A DNA stretch of 39,435 nucleotides from Polaromonas sp. (GTDB taxonomy: Bacteria > Pseudomonadota > Gammaproteobacteria > Burkholderiales > Burkholderiaceae_C): contig JAUXPP010000023.1 of NCBI GenBank assembly GCA_030683705.1, positions 1 to 39,435 on the forward strand, read 5' to 3'. Below, piece after piece: positions 27,678 to 35,982 of this stretch. The notes under the pieces were generated by a model that saw only the letters and a program-made list of their open reading frames with translations, searched no databases and was not told where the DNA came from. The position numbers and the translations under genes are program-made. The first letter of the stretch is position 1. Every line of letters begins with the position of its first letter.

Positions 27678-28598
27678 TCATCGCGTTGAGGAGAGTTCGC
27701 CCGGGCTGCCGCTCACGGTGGTGCCGGGCCGGCAGGTGATGACGAGGATCAGCAGCGTCAGCACATAGGGAACGATATTGAACAGGTGGTAGCCCCAGCT
27801 GATGCCGATGGACTGCAGGGCCGGGCCGATGGCGCCGGCGCCGCCGAACAGCAGCGAGGCCCAGACACAGCGGACCGGGCTCCAGCGCGCGAAGATCACC
27901 AGTGCCACCGCGATCAGGCCCTGGCCGCTGGAAATGCCTTCGTTCCAGCTGCCCGGGTAAAACAGCGTGAGGCAGGCGCCGCCCAGGCCGGCGACCATGC
28001 CGCCGGCGGCGGTGGCGGCAATCCGGATGGCGGACACGGAATAACCGAGGGCGCGCGTGGCGTTGGCCGAATCACCCGCCATGCGCACCAGCAGGCCGGC
28101 GCGCGTATTGGCAAAGGCCCACCACAGTCCCACCGCCAGCGCCATGCCGATGGGCACCAGCGCGTTGATCTGCAGGGCCGAGCGAACCGCCGCCGAATCG
28201 CTCCAGTTGCCCAGGGCGATGGCCGGGAGTTGCGGCGCCTGCGGCTGGATCAGCGGCTTGCCAAGGTAAAACGCCAGGCCCGTGCCCAGCAGCATCAGCG
28301 CAATACCGGTGGCGATGTCATTGACGCGCGGCAGCGAACAGAGCACGCCGTGCAGGGTGGCCAGCAGCGCACCGGTGGCAGCGGCGGCCAGCACGCCGAT
28401 CCAGGGCGAGCCGGACAGCCAGGATGCGCCAAAGGCCGACATGGCCGAGAGCACCAGCACGCCTTCCAGGCCCAGGTTGATGCGGCCGGATTTTTCGGTG
28501 ATGCATTCACCCAGGCTGACAAACAGGAAAGGCGCACCGACGCGCAGGGCACCGCCGACAATGCCGGCAAAAAAGATCAGCAGCTGGTCGGCGCTCAT
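27678..28598 (-). CDS. BMP-type ABC transporter permease 2
   Basis: The second inner-membrane permease of the nucleoside-type importer, 306 residues, about 8-9 hydrophobic segments. The family stretch SLGECITEKSGRINLGLEGVLVLSAMSAF near the N-terminus and FANTRAGLLVRMAGDSANATRALGYSVSAIR in the middle identify it as the NupC/YufQ-type subunit. The ATG at 28596-28598 overlaps the stop of permease 1 by 4 bases. Confidence 0.92.
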   Translation of the reverse strand: MSADQLLIFFAGIVGGALRVGAPFLFVSLGECITEKSGRINLGLEGVLVLSAMSAFGASWLSGSPWIGVLAAAATGALLATLHGVLCSLPRVNDIATGIALMLLGTGLAFYLGKPLIQPQAPQLPAIALGNWSDSAAVRSALQINALVPIGMALAVGLWWAFANTRAGLLVRMAGDSANATRALGYSVSAIRIAATAAGGMVAGLGGACLTLFYPGSWNEGISSGQGLIAVALVIFARWSPVRCVWASLLFGGAGAIGPALQSIGISWGYHLFNIVPYVLTLLILVITCRPGTTVSGSPGELSSTR

Positions 28599-29686
28599 GG
28601 CTTGTCCTGCGGCAGCGGAATCGGGCTCGGCTCGGACGGGCCGAAACGGTTGATGCGGGCAAAGAAGGCTTTCCAGTCCACGTCGCGCAGTGCTTCGCTG
28701 GCCAGGATCAGCACAAAGGCAATGCCCTGCAACACCAGCACCGAGGCATCGGGCAGACCGAGGCGGCGCTGCAGCAGGCTGCCGGCTGCGCCGAAGCCAC
28801 CGAACAGGATCGCCACCGGGATGATGGCCACCGGGTGCTGGCGTGCGATGAAGGCCACCAGGATGCCGGCGTAGCCGTAACCGGCGATCAGCGAGGCGTT
28901 GGCGTTGGTGTGCACGGCCGCCACCTCGATGGCGCCGGCCAGCCCGGCGCAGGCGCCCCCGAGCGCGCAGGCCAGCAGTATCAGCTTCGAAGCCGGCAGG
29001 CCGACCAGTTGCGCCGCCCTGGGATTGCCGCCGACCACACGCAGCGCAAAACCCGACGCCGTCATGCGCATCCACAAGCCGGTCGCCAGGCAGGCCAGCA
29101 CACCGATCACCAGCCCCCAGTGCACATCGGAGCCCGCGATGCCGCCGATGCGCAAGCCCTCGTCGAGCGAGAAAGTCGAGGGCTTGTTCAGGCTGGACGG
29201 GTCGCGCAGCGGGCCTTCGACCAGGTGCTTGAACAGGCCGATGGCGACATAGGCCAGCAGCAGGCTGCTGATGGTTTCATTGATGCCGCGGTACTGGCGC
29301 AACCAGCCCGCCAGCGCGATCCACAACCCGCCGGCCACAGCGGCGGCCAGGCAGACCATCACCGTGCCGGCCGTATTGGCCGGCAAGGGCAGGCCCTGCG
29401 CCAGGCCGGCGCAGGCCAGGCCGCCCAGCACCACCGCACCCTCGCCACCGATCACGGTCAGGCCGGCGCGCGCCGGGATGGCCACACACAGGGCCGTCAG
29501 CATCAGCGGCGCAGCGCGCTGCAGGGTGTTCTGCCAGGAGTACCAGTCGCCGAACGCGCCCTTGAACAGCAGCAGCCAGACTTCCAGCGGGTTCACGCCG
29601 GCGAACCAGACAAACACGCCGAACAGGCCCAGCGCCGCGATGATGGCGCCGACCGGCAGCAGGAAGTTGGCGAGGGAGTGGCGCAT
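28595..29686 (-). CDS. BMP-type ABC transporter permease 1
   Basis: The first permease of the importer, 363 residues with about 9-10 hydrophobic segments. Typical sequence: FKGAFGDWYSWQNTLQRAAPLMLTALCVAIPARAGLTVIGGEGAVVLGGL, LRQYRGINETISSLLLAYVAI, GYGYAGILVAFIARQHP. This is the NupB/YufP-like subunit. It overlaps permease 2 by 4 bases and follows the binding-protein gene after a 199-bp spacer carrying a repeat. Confidence 0.92.
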   Translation of the reverse strand: MRHSLANFLLPVGAIIAALGLFGVFVWFAGVNPLEVWLLLFKGAFGDWYSWQNTLQRAAPLMLTALCVAIPARAGLTVIGGEGAVVLGGLACAGLAQGLPLPANTAGTVMVCLAAAVAGGLWIALAGWLRQYRGINETISSLLLAYVAIGLFKHLVEGPLRDPSSLNKPSTFSLDEGLRIGGIAGSDVHWGLVIGVLACLATGLWMRMTASGFALRVVGGNPRAAQLVGLPASKLILLACALGGACAGLAGAIEVAAVHTNANASLIAGYGYAGILVAFIARQHPVAIIPVAILFGGFGAAGSLLQRRLGLPDASVLVLQGIAFVLILASEALRDVDWKAFFARINRFGPSEPSPIPLPQDKP

Positions 29687-29718
29687 CAGAATGGTGTCAA
29701 CGACCGACGCTCACGTCA

Positions 29719-29755
29719 GGGCCACCGCGGAACCGGCTTTGCCGGGCCGCTGGTG
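29719..29755. repeat. 37-nt hairpin repeat, copy 2 (permease/BMP spacer)
   Basis: An exact copy of 27516-27552. The rest of the spacer (29687-29885) contains another hairpin, CAAGCCTGCTCAGGCAAGCTTGG, and a GGCGCCGCAGGCGCC palindrome; no gene. The two copies flank the permease pair on either side, and could allow its excision or duplication by recombination. Confidence 0.8.
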
Positions 29756-29885
29756 TGCCTTGCAGGCCGCATCAGCGTCAGAGCCGCTGACTCTTCGTAC
29801 CGTCCAAGCCTGCTCAGGCAAGCTTGGAGCCGCGGTACTCAGCCCCCATGAGAGGGAGGCGCCGCAGGCGCCTCGGGGGTGTTCG

Positions 29886-30989
29886 TCAAACACTGCCAAT
29901 CACCCCTTCGACCAGGTAGTTCATTTTTTCCAGTTCCAGGTCGGTCTGCTTGAAGACCTTGCCGGCCGGGACGATGGTGCCGCCCTTGTTGTCCTTGAGC
30001 GGGCCCTTGAAGATGTCGAAGCTGCCGGCCACCATCTGCGCCTTGATACTGTCGGCCTGCTTTTTGGCCGCATCGGTCACCGTCGGGCCGTAGGCCGACA
30101 TTTTCACGTAACCGTCCTTCAGGCCGCCGCGGATGAAGTTGGGATGCGGCTTGCCGCTGCGCACGGCTTCGACAAAGGTGGTGTAGGCGGTGAGCCAGTT
30201 CCACTCGGCGCCGGTCAGGTAGGCCTGGGGCGCGAGCTTGGCCTGGCTGGCGTGGTAGCCGCAGACCATTTTGCCGCGTTTGGCTGCGGTCTCGACGATG
30301 ACCTTCGGGCCATCCACATGCATGGTGAAAACGTCCACGCCCTGGTCAGCCAGGCTGTTGGTGGCCTCGGCTTCCTTGACCGGCATGGACCAGTCGCCGG
30401 TGAAGATCACGCTGGTCGTGATGCCCGGTTTGACCGAACGCGCGCCCATGGTGAAGGCGTTGATGTTGCGCAGCACCTGCGGGATCGGCTTGGCCGCAAT
30501 GAAGCCGATCTTGTTGCTTTTTGTCATGTGGCCGGCAACCACGCCGTTGAGGTACTGGCACTCCTCGATGTAGCCGAAGAAACTGGCGGCATTTTTCGGG
30601 TGTTTGCCTTCGGTCCAGAGTCCGCCGCAATGGGCAAAACGCACATTCGCGAACTTGGGCGCCACCGCCAGCACATGCGGGTCGAAATAGCCGAAAGAGG
30701 TGGGGAACACCAGCGACGCGCCGTCCTGCGCAATCATGCCGGTCATGCTCTTCTGCACGGCCGCGGTCTCGGGCACGTTTTCTTCCTCGACCACCTTCAC
30801 GCCGGGCATCTTCTTGAGTTCGGCGGCAGCCTGTGCATGCGCCTGGTTGTAGCCGTAATCGTCGCGCGGGCCGACGTAGATCACGCCCACGGTCAGGGGT
30901 TTTTGCGCAAAGGCCATCGGGCTGGCGGCTGCGGCGCCGAGCGCGGCCAGGGTCTTGATCGAATCGCGGCGGTTGATGAAGTTGCTCAT
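29886..30989 (-). CDS. BMP-family ABC substrate-binding protein
   Basis: The periplasmic receptor of the importer, 367 residues, BMP/PnrA family. It has a signal peptide with Arg-Arg (FINRRDSIKTLAALGAAAASPMAFAQ), then TVGVIYVGPRDDYGYNQAHAQAA, ASLVFPTSFGYFDPHVLAVAPKF, FFGYIEECQYLNGVVAGHMTKSNKIGFIAAKPIPQVLRNINAF and GVDVFTMHVDGPKVIVETA. The family usually binds purine or pyrimidine nucleosides or related bases; here the companion hydrolases suggest a ureide or small nitrogenous amide. An AAGGAG site precedes the ATG at 30987-30989. The open frame upstream overlaps the next gene and is not used. Confidence 0.92.
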   Translation of the reverse strand: MSNFINRRDSIKTLAALGAAAASPMAFAQKPLTVGVIYVGPRDDYGYNQAHAQAAAELKKMPGVKVVEEENVPETAAVQKSMTGMIAQDGASLVFPTSFGYFDPHVLAVAPKFANVRFAHCGGLWTEGKHPKNAASFFGYIEECQYLNGVVAGHMTKSNKIGFIAAKPIPQVLRNINAFTMGARSVKPGITTSVIFTGDWSMPVKEAEATNSLADQGVDVFTMHVDGPKVIVETAAKRGKMVCGYHASQAKLAPQAYLTGAEWNWLTAYTTFVEAVRSGKPHPNFIRGGLKDGYVKMSAYGPTVTDAAKKQADSIKAQMVAGSFDIFKGPLKDNKGGTIVPAGKVFKQTDLELEKMNYLVEGVIGSV

Positions 30990-31042
30990 GGTGACTCCTT
31001 GGGTGGGGGTGGCAGGTGGGAAAGCGATGGCAGGGGTAAGGG

Positions 31043-32035
31043 CTATTCGGCGCGCGCGCCGGTGGCTTTGGCGATGACGGCCCAGCGCTGCGAGTCGCCC
31101 TGAACCATGGCTGCCAGCGGCCTGGCCGGCAGGTAGCGGATCTCGGCGCCGCGCTGCCACATCTGGCCACGCAGGCGTGCATCGGCGGTCACGGCCTCGA
31201 CGTCGGCCTCGATCTTCCGCACGATGGCTTCCGGTGTACCGGCCGGCAAAAACAGGCCGTACCACTGGTCGGCGGCAAAGCCGGGATAACCCATGCTCGC
31301 GACGGTTGCAATGCCCGGCAGGCGCGAGGTCGGCACCGCGCCGGTGACCGCGAGCACACGCAGCTTGCCGCCTTCGATCAGCGGCAATGCCGAGACGATG
31401 ATGTCGATCATCACCTGCGTGCGTCCGGCGATCAGGTCCGGCAGCGCCTGCGCGCTGCCCCGGTAGGGCACGTGGGTCATCTGGATTTTGGCCTGCGACA
31501 AAAACCATTCGGTGGTCAGGTGCGGCAACGAGCCGCTGCCGTTGGAGGCGTAACTCAGCTTGCCCGGGTTGGCCCGCGCAAAGGCCACCAGCTCGGCAAA
31601 GCTCCGGAAGGGCGAATCGACCGGTACCACCACCACCAGCGGTGAGGTGGCGAAGCCGGCCACCGGCAGCAGGTCGACTGCGGGGTTGTAGCCCAGCTTG
31701 GGGTAAATGTGGGGCGCGATGGTCACGCCTGCGGGAATGCCCATCACCAGCGTGTAGCCGTCGGGCGGGCTTTTGGCGCCGAGCTCGGTGCCTATGGTCG
31801 AGCCCGCACCTGCGCGGTTCTCGAACACCACCGGCTGGCGCCAGCGTTCGGCCAGTGCGGTGCCGATGGCCCGGGCCGCATAGTCGGTGGCACCGCCGGC
31901 CGGAAACGGGATGACCAGCTTCACCGGCCTGGACGGATAAGCCGCCTGCGCACTGGCAAGGCCGGACTGCGCAAGCAGTGCAGCGGTAACGGCGGCAGTG
32001 AGCAAGCGGCGACGGGGGAACTGGGAGGTGTGCAT
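31043..32035 (-). CDS. Orphan TctC/Bug-family substrate-binding protein
   Basis: A periplasmic solute-binding protein of 330 residues with a signal peptide (FPRRRLLTAAVTAALLAQSGLASAQ). It shows the Bug pattern YPSRPVKLVIPFPAGGATDYAARAI...ENRAGAGSTIGTELGAKSPPDGYTL and MTHVPYRGSAQALPDLIAGRTQ. No tctA or tctB membrane genes are near; orphan Bug proteins are numerous in Comamonadaceae. Ligands are usually carboxylates. Within the cluster it lies 35 bp after the atzH-like gene and 53 bp before the BMP gene, so it could capture a carboxylated ureide or serve as a sensor. Confidence 0.93.
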   Translation of the reverse strand: MHTSQFPRRRLLTAAVTAALLAQSGLASAQAAYPSRPVKLVIPFPAGGATDYAARAIGTALAERWRQPVVFENRAGAGSTIGTELGAKSPPDGYTLVMGIPAGVTIAPHIYPKLGYNPAVDLLPVAGFATSPLVVVVPVDSPFRSFAELVAFARANPGKLSYASNGSGSLPHLTTEWFLSQAKIQMTHVPYRGSAQALPDLIAGRTQVMIDIIVSALPLIEGGKLRVLAVTGAVPTSRLPGIATVASMGYPGFAADQWYGLFLPAGTPEAIVRKIEADVEAVTADARLRGQMWQRGAEIRYLPARPLAAMVQGDSQRWAVIAKATGARAE

Positions 32036-32070
32036 GGAGGAAGCTGTGGGTTGTGATCGGAACGGTCGGG

Positions 32071-32457
32071 TTAGGCGAGAAGACTCACGTGCGCCGCGAC
32101 CACACGCCAGCCCTCGGGCGTGCGCATCCAGGTCTGGCTCTGTCGGCCGGTTCTGGCGCTGCCGGCGCGCTGGAACTCGACGTTGGCGGTCGCCATGTCG
32201 GTGCCATAGGTCGTGATCACGGTTTTCAGCAGGCTGCGCTCCAGCCCCTGCGCCGGCCGTCCGGCGCGGAAATCCTGGATGGCGGCGTAGCCGTAGAGGT
32301 TTTCCGTTGCGCCATAACGCAGGGTGTGCGGGCTGTTCCAGAACAGCTCATCCAGCACCTCGACCTTGTTGTGGACCAGCGCATCCTCATAACGCGCAAA
32401 AGCGGCCGTGACTTCGGCCAGGACCTCGGGAAGATTGATGGCAAGGAGGGGATTCAT
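32071..32457 (-). CDS. atzH: AtzH/HpxZ-like DUF3225 protein
   Basis: A 128-residue NTF2/SnoaL-fold protein ([72 protein letters not shown]). AtzH completes the cyanuric acid pathway by converting 1,3-dicarboxyurea to allophanate; the related HpxZ works in oxalurate/purine catabolism in Klebsiella. It lies 4 bp after the AtzE-like gene, as in both systems. I start at the ATG at 32455-32457; the frame extends upstream into the atzE coding region without family similarity. Assignment to AtzH over HpxZ depends on the presence of atzF, so it is moderate. Confidence 0.8.
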   Translation of the reverse strand: MNPLLAINLPEVLAEVTAAFARYEDALVHNKVEVLDELFWNSPHTLRYGATENLYGYAAIQDFRAGRPAQGLERSLLKTVITTYGTDMATANVEFQRAGSARTGRQSQTWMRTPEGWRVVAAHVSLLA

Positions 32458-32461
32458 GGTT

Positions 32462-33856
32462 TCACAGGGTGACGGGTTGAACGTGGGCGACGCCGGCGCC
32501 GGCCAGCACCTGGGCAGCGCGAAAGGCCAGGTCCTCGCGCCACGGCGCGGCGATGATCTGCACACCCAGCGGCATGGCGCTGGCCGCTGGCCACATCGGC
32601 GCGGTCAGCACCGGGCACCCTGCAAAGGAAATGGGTTGGGTCAGCAGGCCCATGGCGGCGCGGCAGGGCTGGCGCACGCCGTTGATGTCCAGCCACTCGG
32701 TGCCAATCGTTGTGGCGCTGACCGGTGTAGCCGGTGTGAGCAGCACGTCCCAGTCCTGGAACAGGGCATTGACCTTGTCGCGGTAGACGCGGCGAAAGCG
32801 CTGCGCGCGCAAATACCAGTCCACTGGCTGCAGCGCACCGGCGATGAAACGGTCCACCGACAGCGGCTCGAAGTCGTCAGCGCGCGTGCGCAGGTCGCCC
32901 AGGTGCAGGCTGCCGCCTTCGCTGGCGGTGATGATGAAGGCTGCCGCGCGCGCCAGCGCCGCATCCGGCCAGGTGACTTCTGCCTGCGCGCCCAGGGTAC
33001 TGGCCGCCCGTGCCACCACCTCGCGAGCCTCCGGCGCGGCGTTGTCGTGAAAGTAGCCGCCGAGCACACCGATGCGCAGGCCGCCTGTCCCTTTGCCCAG
33101 CGCCGGCGACACCGGCTGCACGCGCAGCGCGTGGCTGCCGGGATCCAGCGGGTCGGGCTGCTGCAGGGCGTCATAGGCCAGCGCCAGCCCGGGCAGGCTG
33201 CTGGCCATCGGCCCGAGGTGGTCAATGCTGTGTACAAAAGGATAGGTGCCACGGCGCGACAAGCGGCCGAAGGTCGGCTTGAGGCCCCAGACGCCACACA
33301 GCGAGGACGGCACGCGGATGGAGCCATTGGTGTCCGAGCCCAGCGTGACCGGCACCTGGCCGGCCGCCACCGCCGCGCCGGAGCCGCCTGATGACCCTCC
33401 GGCGATACGCGTCAGGTCGTGCGGGTTGTGGCAGGGTCCGTAATGCGTGTTCTCGGTGGTAAAGCCATAGGCGTATTCGTCCATGTTGAGCGCTCCCACC
33501 AGCACCGCACCGGCGGCCTTCATTCGTGTGACCAGCACCGCGTCGGACGGCGCCACCGGCAGGCCCTGGTTGACTCTGGAGCCGGCCAGGGTGGTCAGCC
33601 CTTCGATGTCAAACAGGTTTTTCACCGCGTAGGGCACGCCGGCCAGCGGTCCCAGGGGCTCGCCGCGGACACGCTGCGCGTCCACGGCATCTGCCTCGGC
33701 GCGGGCGCGGTCCCCGGTGGTTTCGGTGAACGCGTTGACCCTGTCGTCAGTGGCCGCTATGCGCGCCAGGCTGGCGTCCACCACTTCACGTGCGCTCACC
33801 TCCCCCGCTGCCACCGCAGCGGCCATGGCGACCGCATCAAACGCTATATTTTTCAT
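32462..33856 (-). CDS. atzE: AtzE-family amidohydrolase (1-carboxybiuret or oxalurate hydrolase)
   Basis: An amidase-signature enzyme of 464 residues. The triad is Lys79 (PYAVKNLFD), cis-Ser155 ([11 protein letters not shown]) and Ser179 ([12 protein letters not shown]), with 24-residue spacing as in gatA. The sequence [23 protein letters not shown] is typical of the AtzE/HpxY branch. In the cyanuric acid pathway AtzE, with the small AtzG subunit, deaminates 1-carboxybiuret. The start codon lies inside a 26-nt dispersed repeat that also encodes the last residues of AtzG, and the two genes overlap by 4 bases, so translation is coupled, as expected for a heteromeric complex. Confidence 0.88.
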   Translation of the reverse strand: MKNIAFDAVAMAAAVAAGEVSAREVVDASLARIAATDDRVNAFTETTGDRARAEADAVDAQRVRGEPLGPLAGVPYAVKNLFDIEGLTTLAGSRVNQGLPVAPSDAVLVTRMKAAGAVLVGALNMDEYAYGFTTENTHYGPCHNPHDLTRIAGGSSGGSGAAVAAGQVPVTLGSDTNGSIRVPSSLCGVWGLKPTFGRLSRRGTYPFVHSIDHLGPMASSLPGLALAYDALQQPDPLDPGSHALRVQPVSPALGKGTGGLRIGVLGGYFHDNAAPEAREVVARAASTLGAQAEVTWPDAALARAAAFIITASEGGSLHLGDLRTRADDFEPLSVDRFIAGALQPVDWYLRAQRFRRVYRDKVNALFQDWDVLLTPATPVSATTIGTEWLDINGVRQPCRAAMGLLTQPISFAGCPVLTAPMWPAASAMPLGVQIIAAPWREDLAFRAAQVLAGAGVAHVQPVTL

Positions 33857-33868
33857 AGCTGCTCACGC
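33843..33868 (+). repeat. 26-nt dispersed repeat, copy e (across the atzG/atzE junction)
   Basis: GCTATATTTTTCATAGC followed by TGCTCACGC. The atzE start codon and the atzG stop codon both lie in its 17-nt core, so this copy supplies the start of AtzE (MKNIA) and the end of AtzG (REQL). The potential GCTAT/ATAGC stem would cover the atzE start in the mRNA. Confidence 0.7.
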
Positions 33869-34074
33869 CCGTCATCCGCGGGCGGGAAGGGTGCCGGGCT
33901 GTAGATTTCGGCAGGTTCGTCGTGCGGCACCAGCGGCGTGCTACCCAGCAGCGCGGCCATGGCGGCGGTGCGCTGCAGGTGGGCGGTCACACGCGCTGCG
34001 CGTGCCGGCGGCAGCGGCAGCTCCAGCATGGCGGCCGTGCTGCCGACATAGGCCGCAATTTTTGCGTCGTCCAT
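33853..34074 (-). CDS. atzG: AtzG/HpxX-like small subunit (DUF4089)
   Basis: A 73-residue helical protein (MDDAKIAAYVGSTAAMLELPLPPARAARVTAHLQRTAAMAALL...EPAEIYSPAPFPP). It has the length, VxxxxxRTAAMAALL helix and PAPF-P tail of AtzG/DUF4089 proteins, the GatC-like partner that stabilises AtzE. Such genes are often missed because they are short. It overlaps atzE by 4 bases and follows the ABC ATPase by 15 bp. The C-terminal residues come from a dispersed repeat. Confidence 0.88.
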   Translation of the reverse strand: MDDAKIAAYVGSTAAMLELPLPPARAARVTAHLQRTAAMAALLGSTPLVPHDEPAEIYSPAPFPPADDGREQL

Positions 34075-34089
34075 CGTTTCTCCAGATGC

Positions 34090-34911
34090 TCAGCGGCGCA
34101 CTTCGCGCTGAAAAATTTCCAGGCTCAGCTTCTTGGTGCTGATGAAACCCGGCTCGGACAGCGTCTCCACCGTGCGCGGCCGGCCATCGGTGTAGGGCAG
34201 GATCTCCGCCACGCGGGTCGGCCGCTTGGTCAGCAGCAGCACCTGGTCAGCCAGGTACACGGCCTCTTCCAGGTCGTGCGAGACCAGCAGCATGGTGGTG
34301 CCGGTCTGCATGAAGACTTCCTGAAGTTTTTCGCGGATGAACAGCGTCATCTCGAAATCCAGCGCCGAGAACGGTTCGTCCAGGAACAGCACCTCCGGGT
34401 TGTTGGCCAACGCCCGCATGATGGAAGCGGTCTGCTGCTGGCCGCCGGAAAGCTCGTAGGGATAACGGTTGAGGTCGAACTTGACGTCGAAGGACGCGAC
34501 CAGCTCGGCCATGCGCCTGTCCACCTCGGCCTTGGACCGGCCTTCGAGCTTGAGCGGGTAGGCGATGTTGTCGATGGTGCGCATCCACGGAAACATCGCT
34601 TCGCGGTAGTTCTGGAAAACGTAGCCGATCTTGGTGTCTTTCAGCGACTTGCCGTCGAACAGGATCTCGCCGGCATCGATGGGCACCAGCCCGGCGATCA
34701 TGTTGATCAGCGTCGACTTGCCGCAGCCGTTGGGGCCGAACACCGAGACGATCTTGTGTTTCGGGATGTCGAGGTTGAAGTCTTCATACAGCGGCCAGCC
34801 GGCGAAATACTTGGTCAGCCCGCGGATGGTGATGTGCGTTCCGGCCGGCCCCGGCTGGAACTCGCGCACCGGCACGTCGGCAAACACCGGCGCGTTGATT
34901 ACAGCGGACAT
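34090..34911 (-). CDS. ABC transporter ATPase, SsuB/TauB/NitT-type
   Basis: The 273-residue ATPase of a second importer. Motifs: Walker A GPNGCGKST (residues 59-67), Q-loop YVFQNYREAMFPW, signature LSGGQQQ, Walker B EVLFLDEPFSALD, switch VSHDLEEAV. The subfamily transports sulfonates, nitrate, taurine, cyanate or thiamine precursors. The N-terminal 25 residues are a poorly conserved extension. With the permease and NMT1-type binding protein upstream it forms a full importer, placed between atzF and atzGEH, which suggests it carries a substrate of those enzymes. Confidence 0.94.
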   Translation of the reverse strand: MSAVINAPVFADVPVREFQPGPAGTHITIRGLTKYFAGWPLYEDFNLDIPKHKIVSVFGPNGCGKSTLINMIAGLVPIDAGEILFDGKSLKDTKIGYVFQNYREAMFPWMRTIDNIAYPLKLEGRSKAEVDRRMAELVASFDVKFDLNRYPYELSGGQQQTASIMRALANNPEVLFLDEPFSALDFEMTLFIREKLQEVFMQTGTTMLLVSHDLEEAVYLADQVLLLTKRPTRVAEILPYTDGRPRTVETLSEPGFISTKKLSLEIFQREVRR

Positions 34912-35044
34912 GAGGCACTCCGATAAATTTCATGTTGAGGAACTGGCCGCGAACACGTCTCCTTCAAGCAGGGGCCGCGAGTCCGGCTGCGCCGGCCTGC
35001 AAGCTGCAGCGCAGTACACGAAGTGAACGAACGTAGGGGCCACA
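34912..35044. other. GC-rich spacer with palindromes between ATPase and permease genes
   Basis: The 133-bp gap has no gene. It contains short palindromes such as GGCTGCGCCGGCCTGC, GCAAGCTGCAGCGC and CGAAGTGAACGAACG, of the style seen in other spacers of the cluster. Probably another dispersed intergenic repeat; no match long enough elsewhere in the window to prove it. Confidence 0.4.
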
Positions 35045-35896
35045 TCACCTGCCACTCCAGTGCACGATGCGCCGCTCCAGCAGCAGGAAGAAAATGTTGA
35101 GCGCGTAACCCAGCGCACCCGCGGCCAGGATGGACGCGTACATGTCCTTCACGTTCATCACCTGCTGCGAGTTGATGATGCGGTTGCCCAGGCCGGTGTC
35201 GGCGCCGATGAACATTTCGGCAACGATCACGATCACCAGCGCCATCGACACCGCCGAACGCAGGCCGACAAAACTCGGCTGCAGGCTTTCCCAGACCAGC
35301 ACATCCTTGAACACCTGCCAGCGCGTGGCGCCCATCACTTTGGCCGCCATCACGCGTTGCTTGCGCGCATTGATCACGCCGTAGGCGCTGTTGAACACCA
35401 CGATCAGCAGCGCACCAAAAGCGGCAATCGCCACCTTGTTGATATCCGACACACCGAAGATCATCAGGAACAGCGGGATCAGCGCCGACGACGGCGTGGA
35501 GCGGAAGAAGTCGATCAGGAACTCGACGCTGCGGTAGGCCTTCTCGTTGCTGCCCAGCAGCACGCCGAGCGGCATGCCGACAGCGGCAGCAATCAAAAAG
35601 GCCTGCACGGTGCGCCACACGGTGACCGCAAAATCCTTGAGCAACGGCCCCCCAGCCAGACCGCTGAGCAGCGCGCCCAGCGCATCCATCGGGGGCGGCA
35701 GCAGGATGGGCTTGATGAAGCCCAGCCGCACCACCAGGTCCCAGACGATAAAAAGCACCACCGGGCCAATGAAGGGCAGGGCGCGGTCCAGCGCCGGCGT
35801 GCGCTGCACTACCGTCGCCGGAGCGCCGGCCGGGGGAGCCCAGGGCTTGGCAGAGGCCACCGGCGCCGCCGTCACGGAGGAGCTGCTGTCCATCAT
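35045..35896 (-). CDS. ABC transporter permease, SsuC/TauC-type
   Basis: The 283-residue membrane subunit of the second importer, with about six hydrophobic segments (first FIGPVVLFIVWDLVV). The BPD-permease loop SVEFLIDFFRSTPSSALIPLFLMIFG and VMGATRWQVFKDVLVWESLQPSFVGLRSAVSMALVIVIVAEMFIG are typical. The N-terminus is a low-complexity 40-residue stretch. Start chosen at MMDSSSS (35894-35896; the next codon is also ATG); the frame further upstream runs through a repeat spacer into the neighbouring gene and has no family similarity. Confidence 0.93.
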   Translation of the reverse strand: MMDSSSSVTAAPVASAKPWAPPAGAPATVVQRTPALDRALPFIGPVVLFIVWDLVVRLGFIKPILLPPPMDALGALLSGLAGGPLLKDFAVTVWRTVQAFLIAAAVGMPLGVLLGSNEKAYRSVEFLIDFFRSTPSSALIPLFLMIFGVSDINKVAIAAFGALLIVVFNSAYGVINARKQRVMAAKVMGATRWQVFKDVLVWESLQPSFVGLRSAVSMALVIVIVAEMFIGADTGLGNRIINSQQVMNVKDMYASILAAGALGYALNIFFLLLERRIVHWSGR

Positions 35897-35982
35897 GTCG
35901 CCGCCGGGCCGCCGCAAGGCGGCATGCGCCCCCTCGGGGGGCAGAGAAGCCGCGAAGCGGCAAACGTGGGGGCGGTCATTTT
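35897..35982. repeat. GC-rich palindromic spacer (SBP/permease)
   Basis: An 86-bp spacer made of short palindromes (GCCGCCGGGCCGCCGCAAGGCGGC, shortened here to its pairs GCCGCC/GGCGGC, then CCCCCTCGGGGGG and GCCGCGAAGCGGC). The layout resembles a REP-like intergenic element and could form mRNA hairpins between the binding-protein and permease genes. Confidence 0.5.

Noticed and set aside
33225..33240. Second possible TTGT-N2-ACAA operator (CTGTGTACAA) in atzE
   Set aside because: One arm is broken and it lies inside coding sequence.
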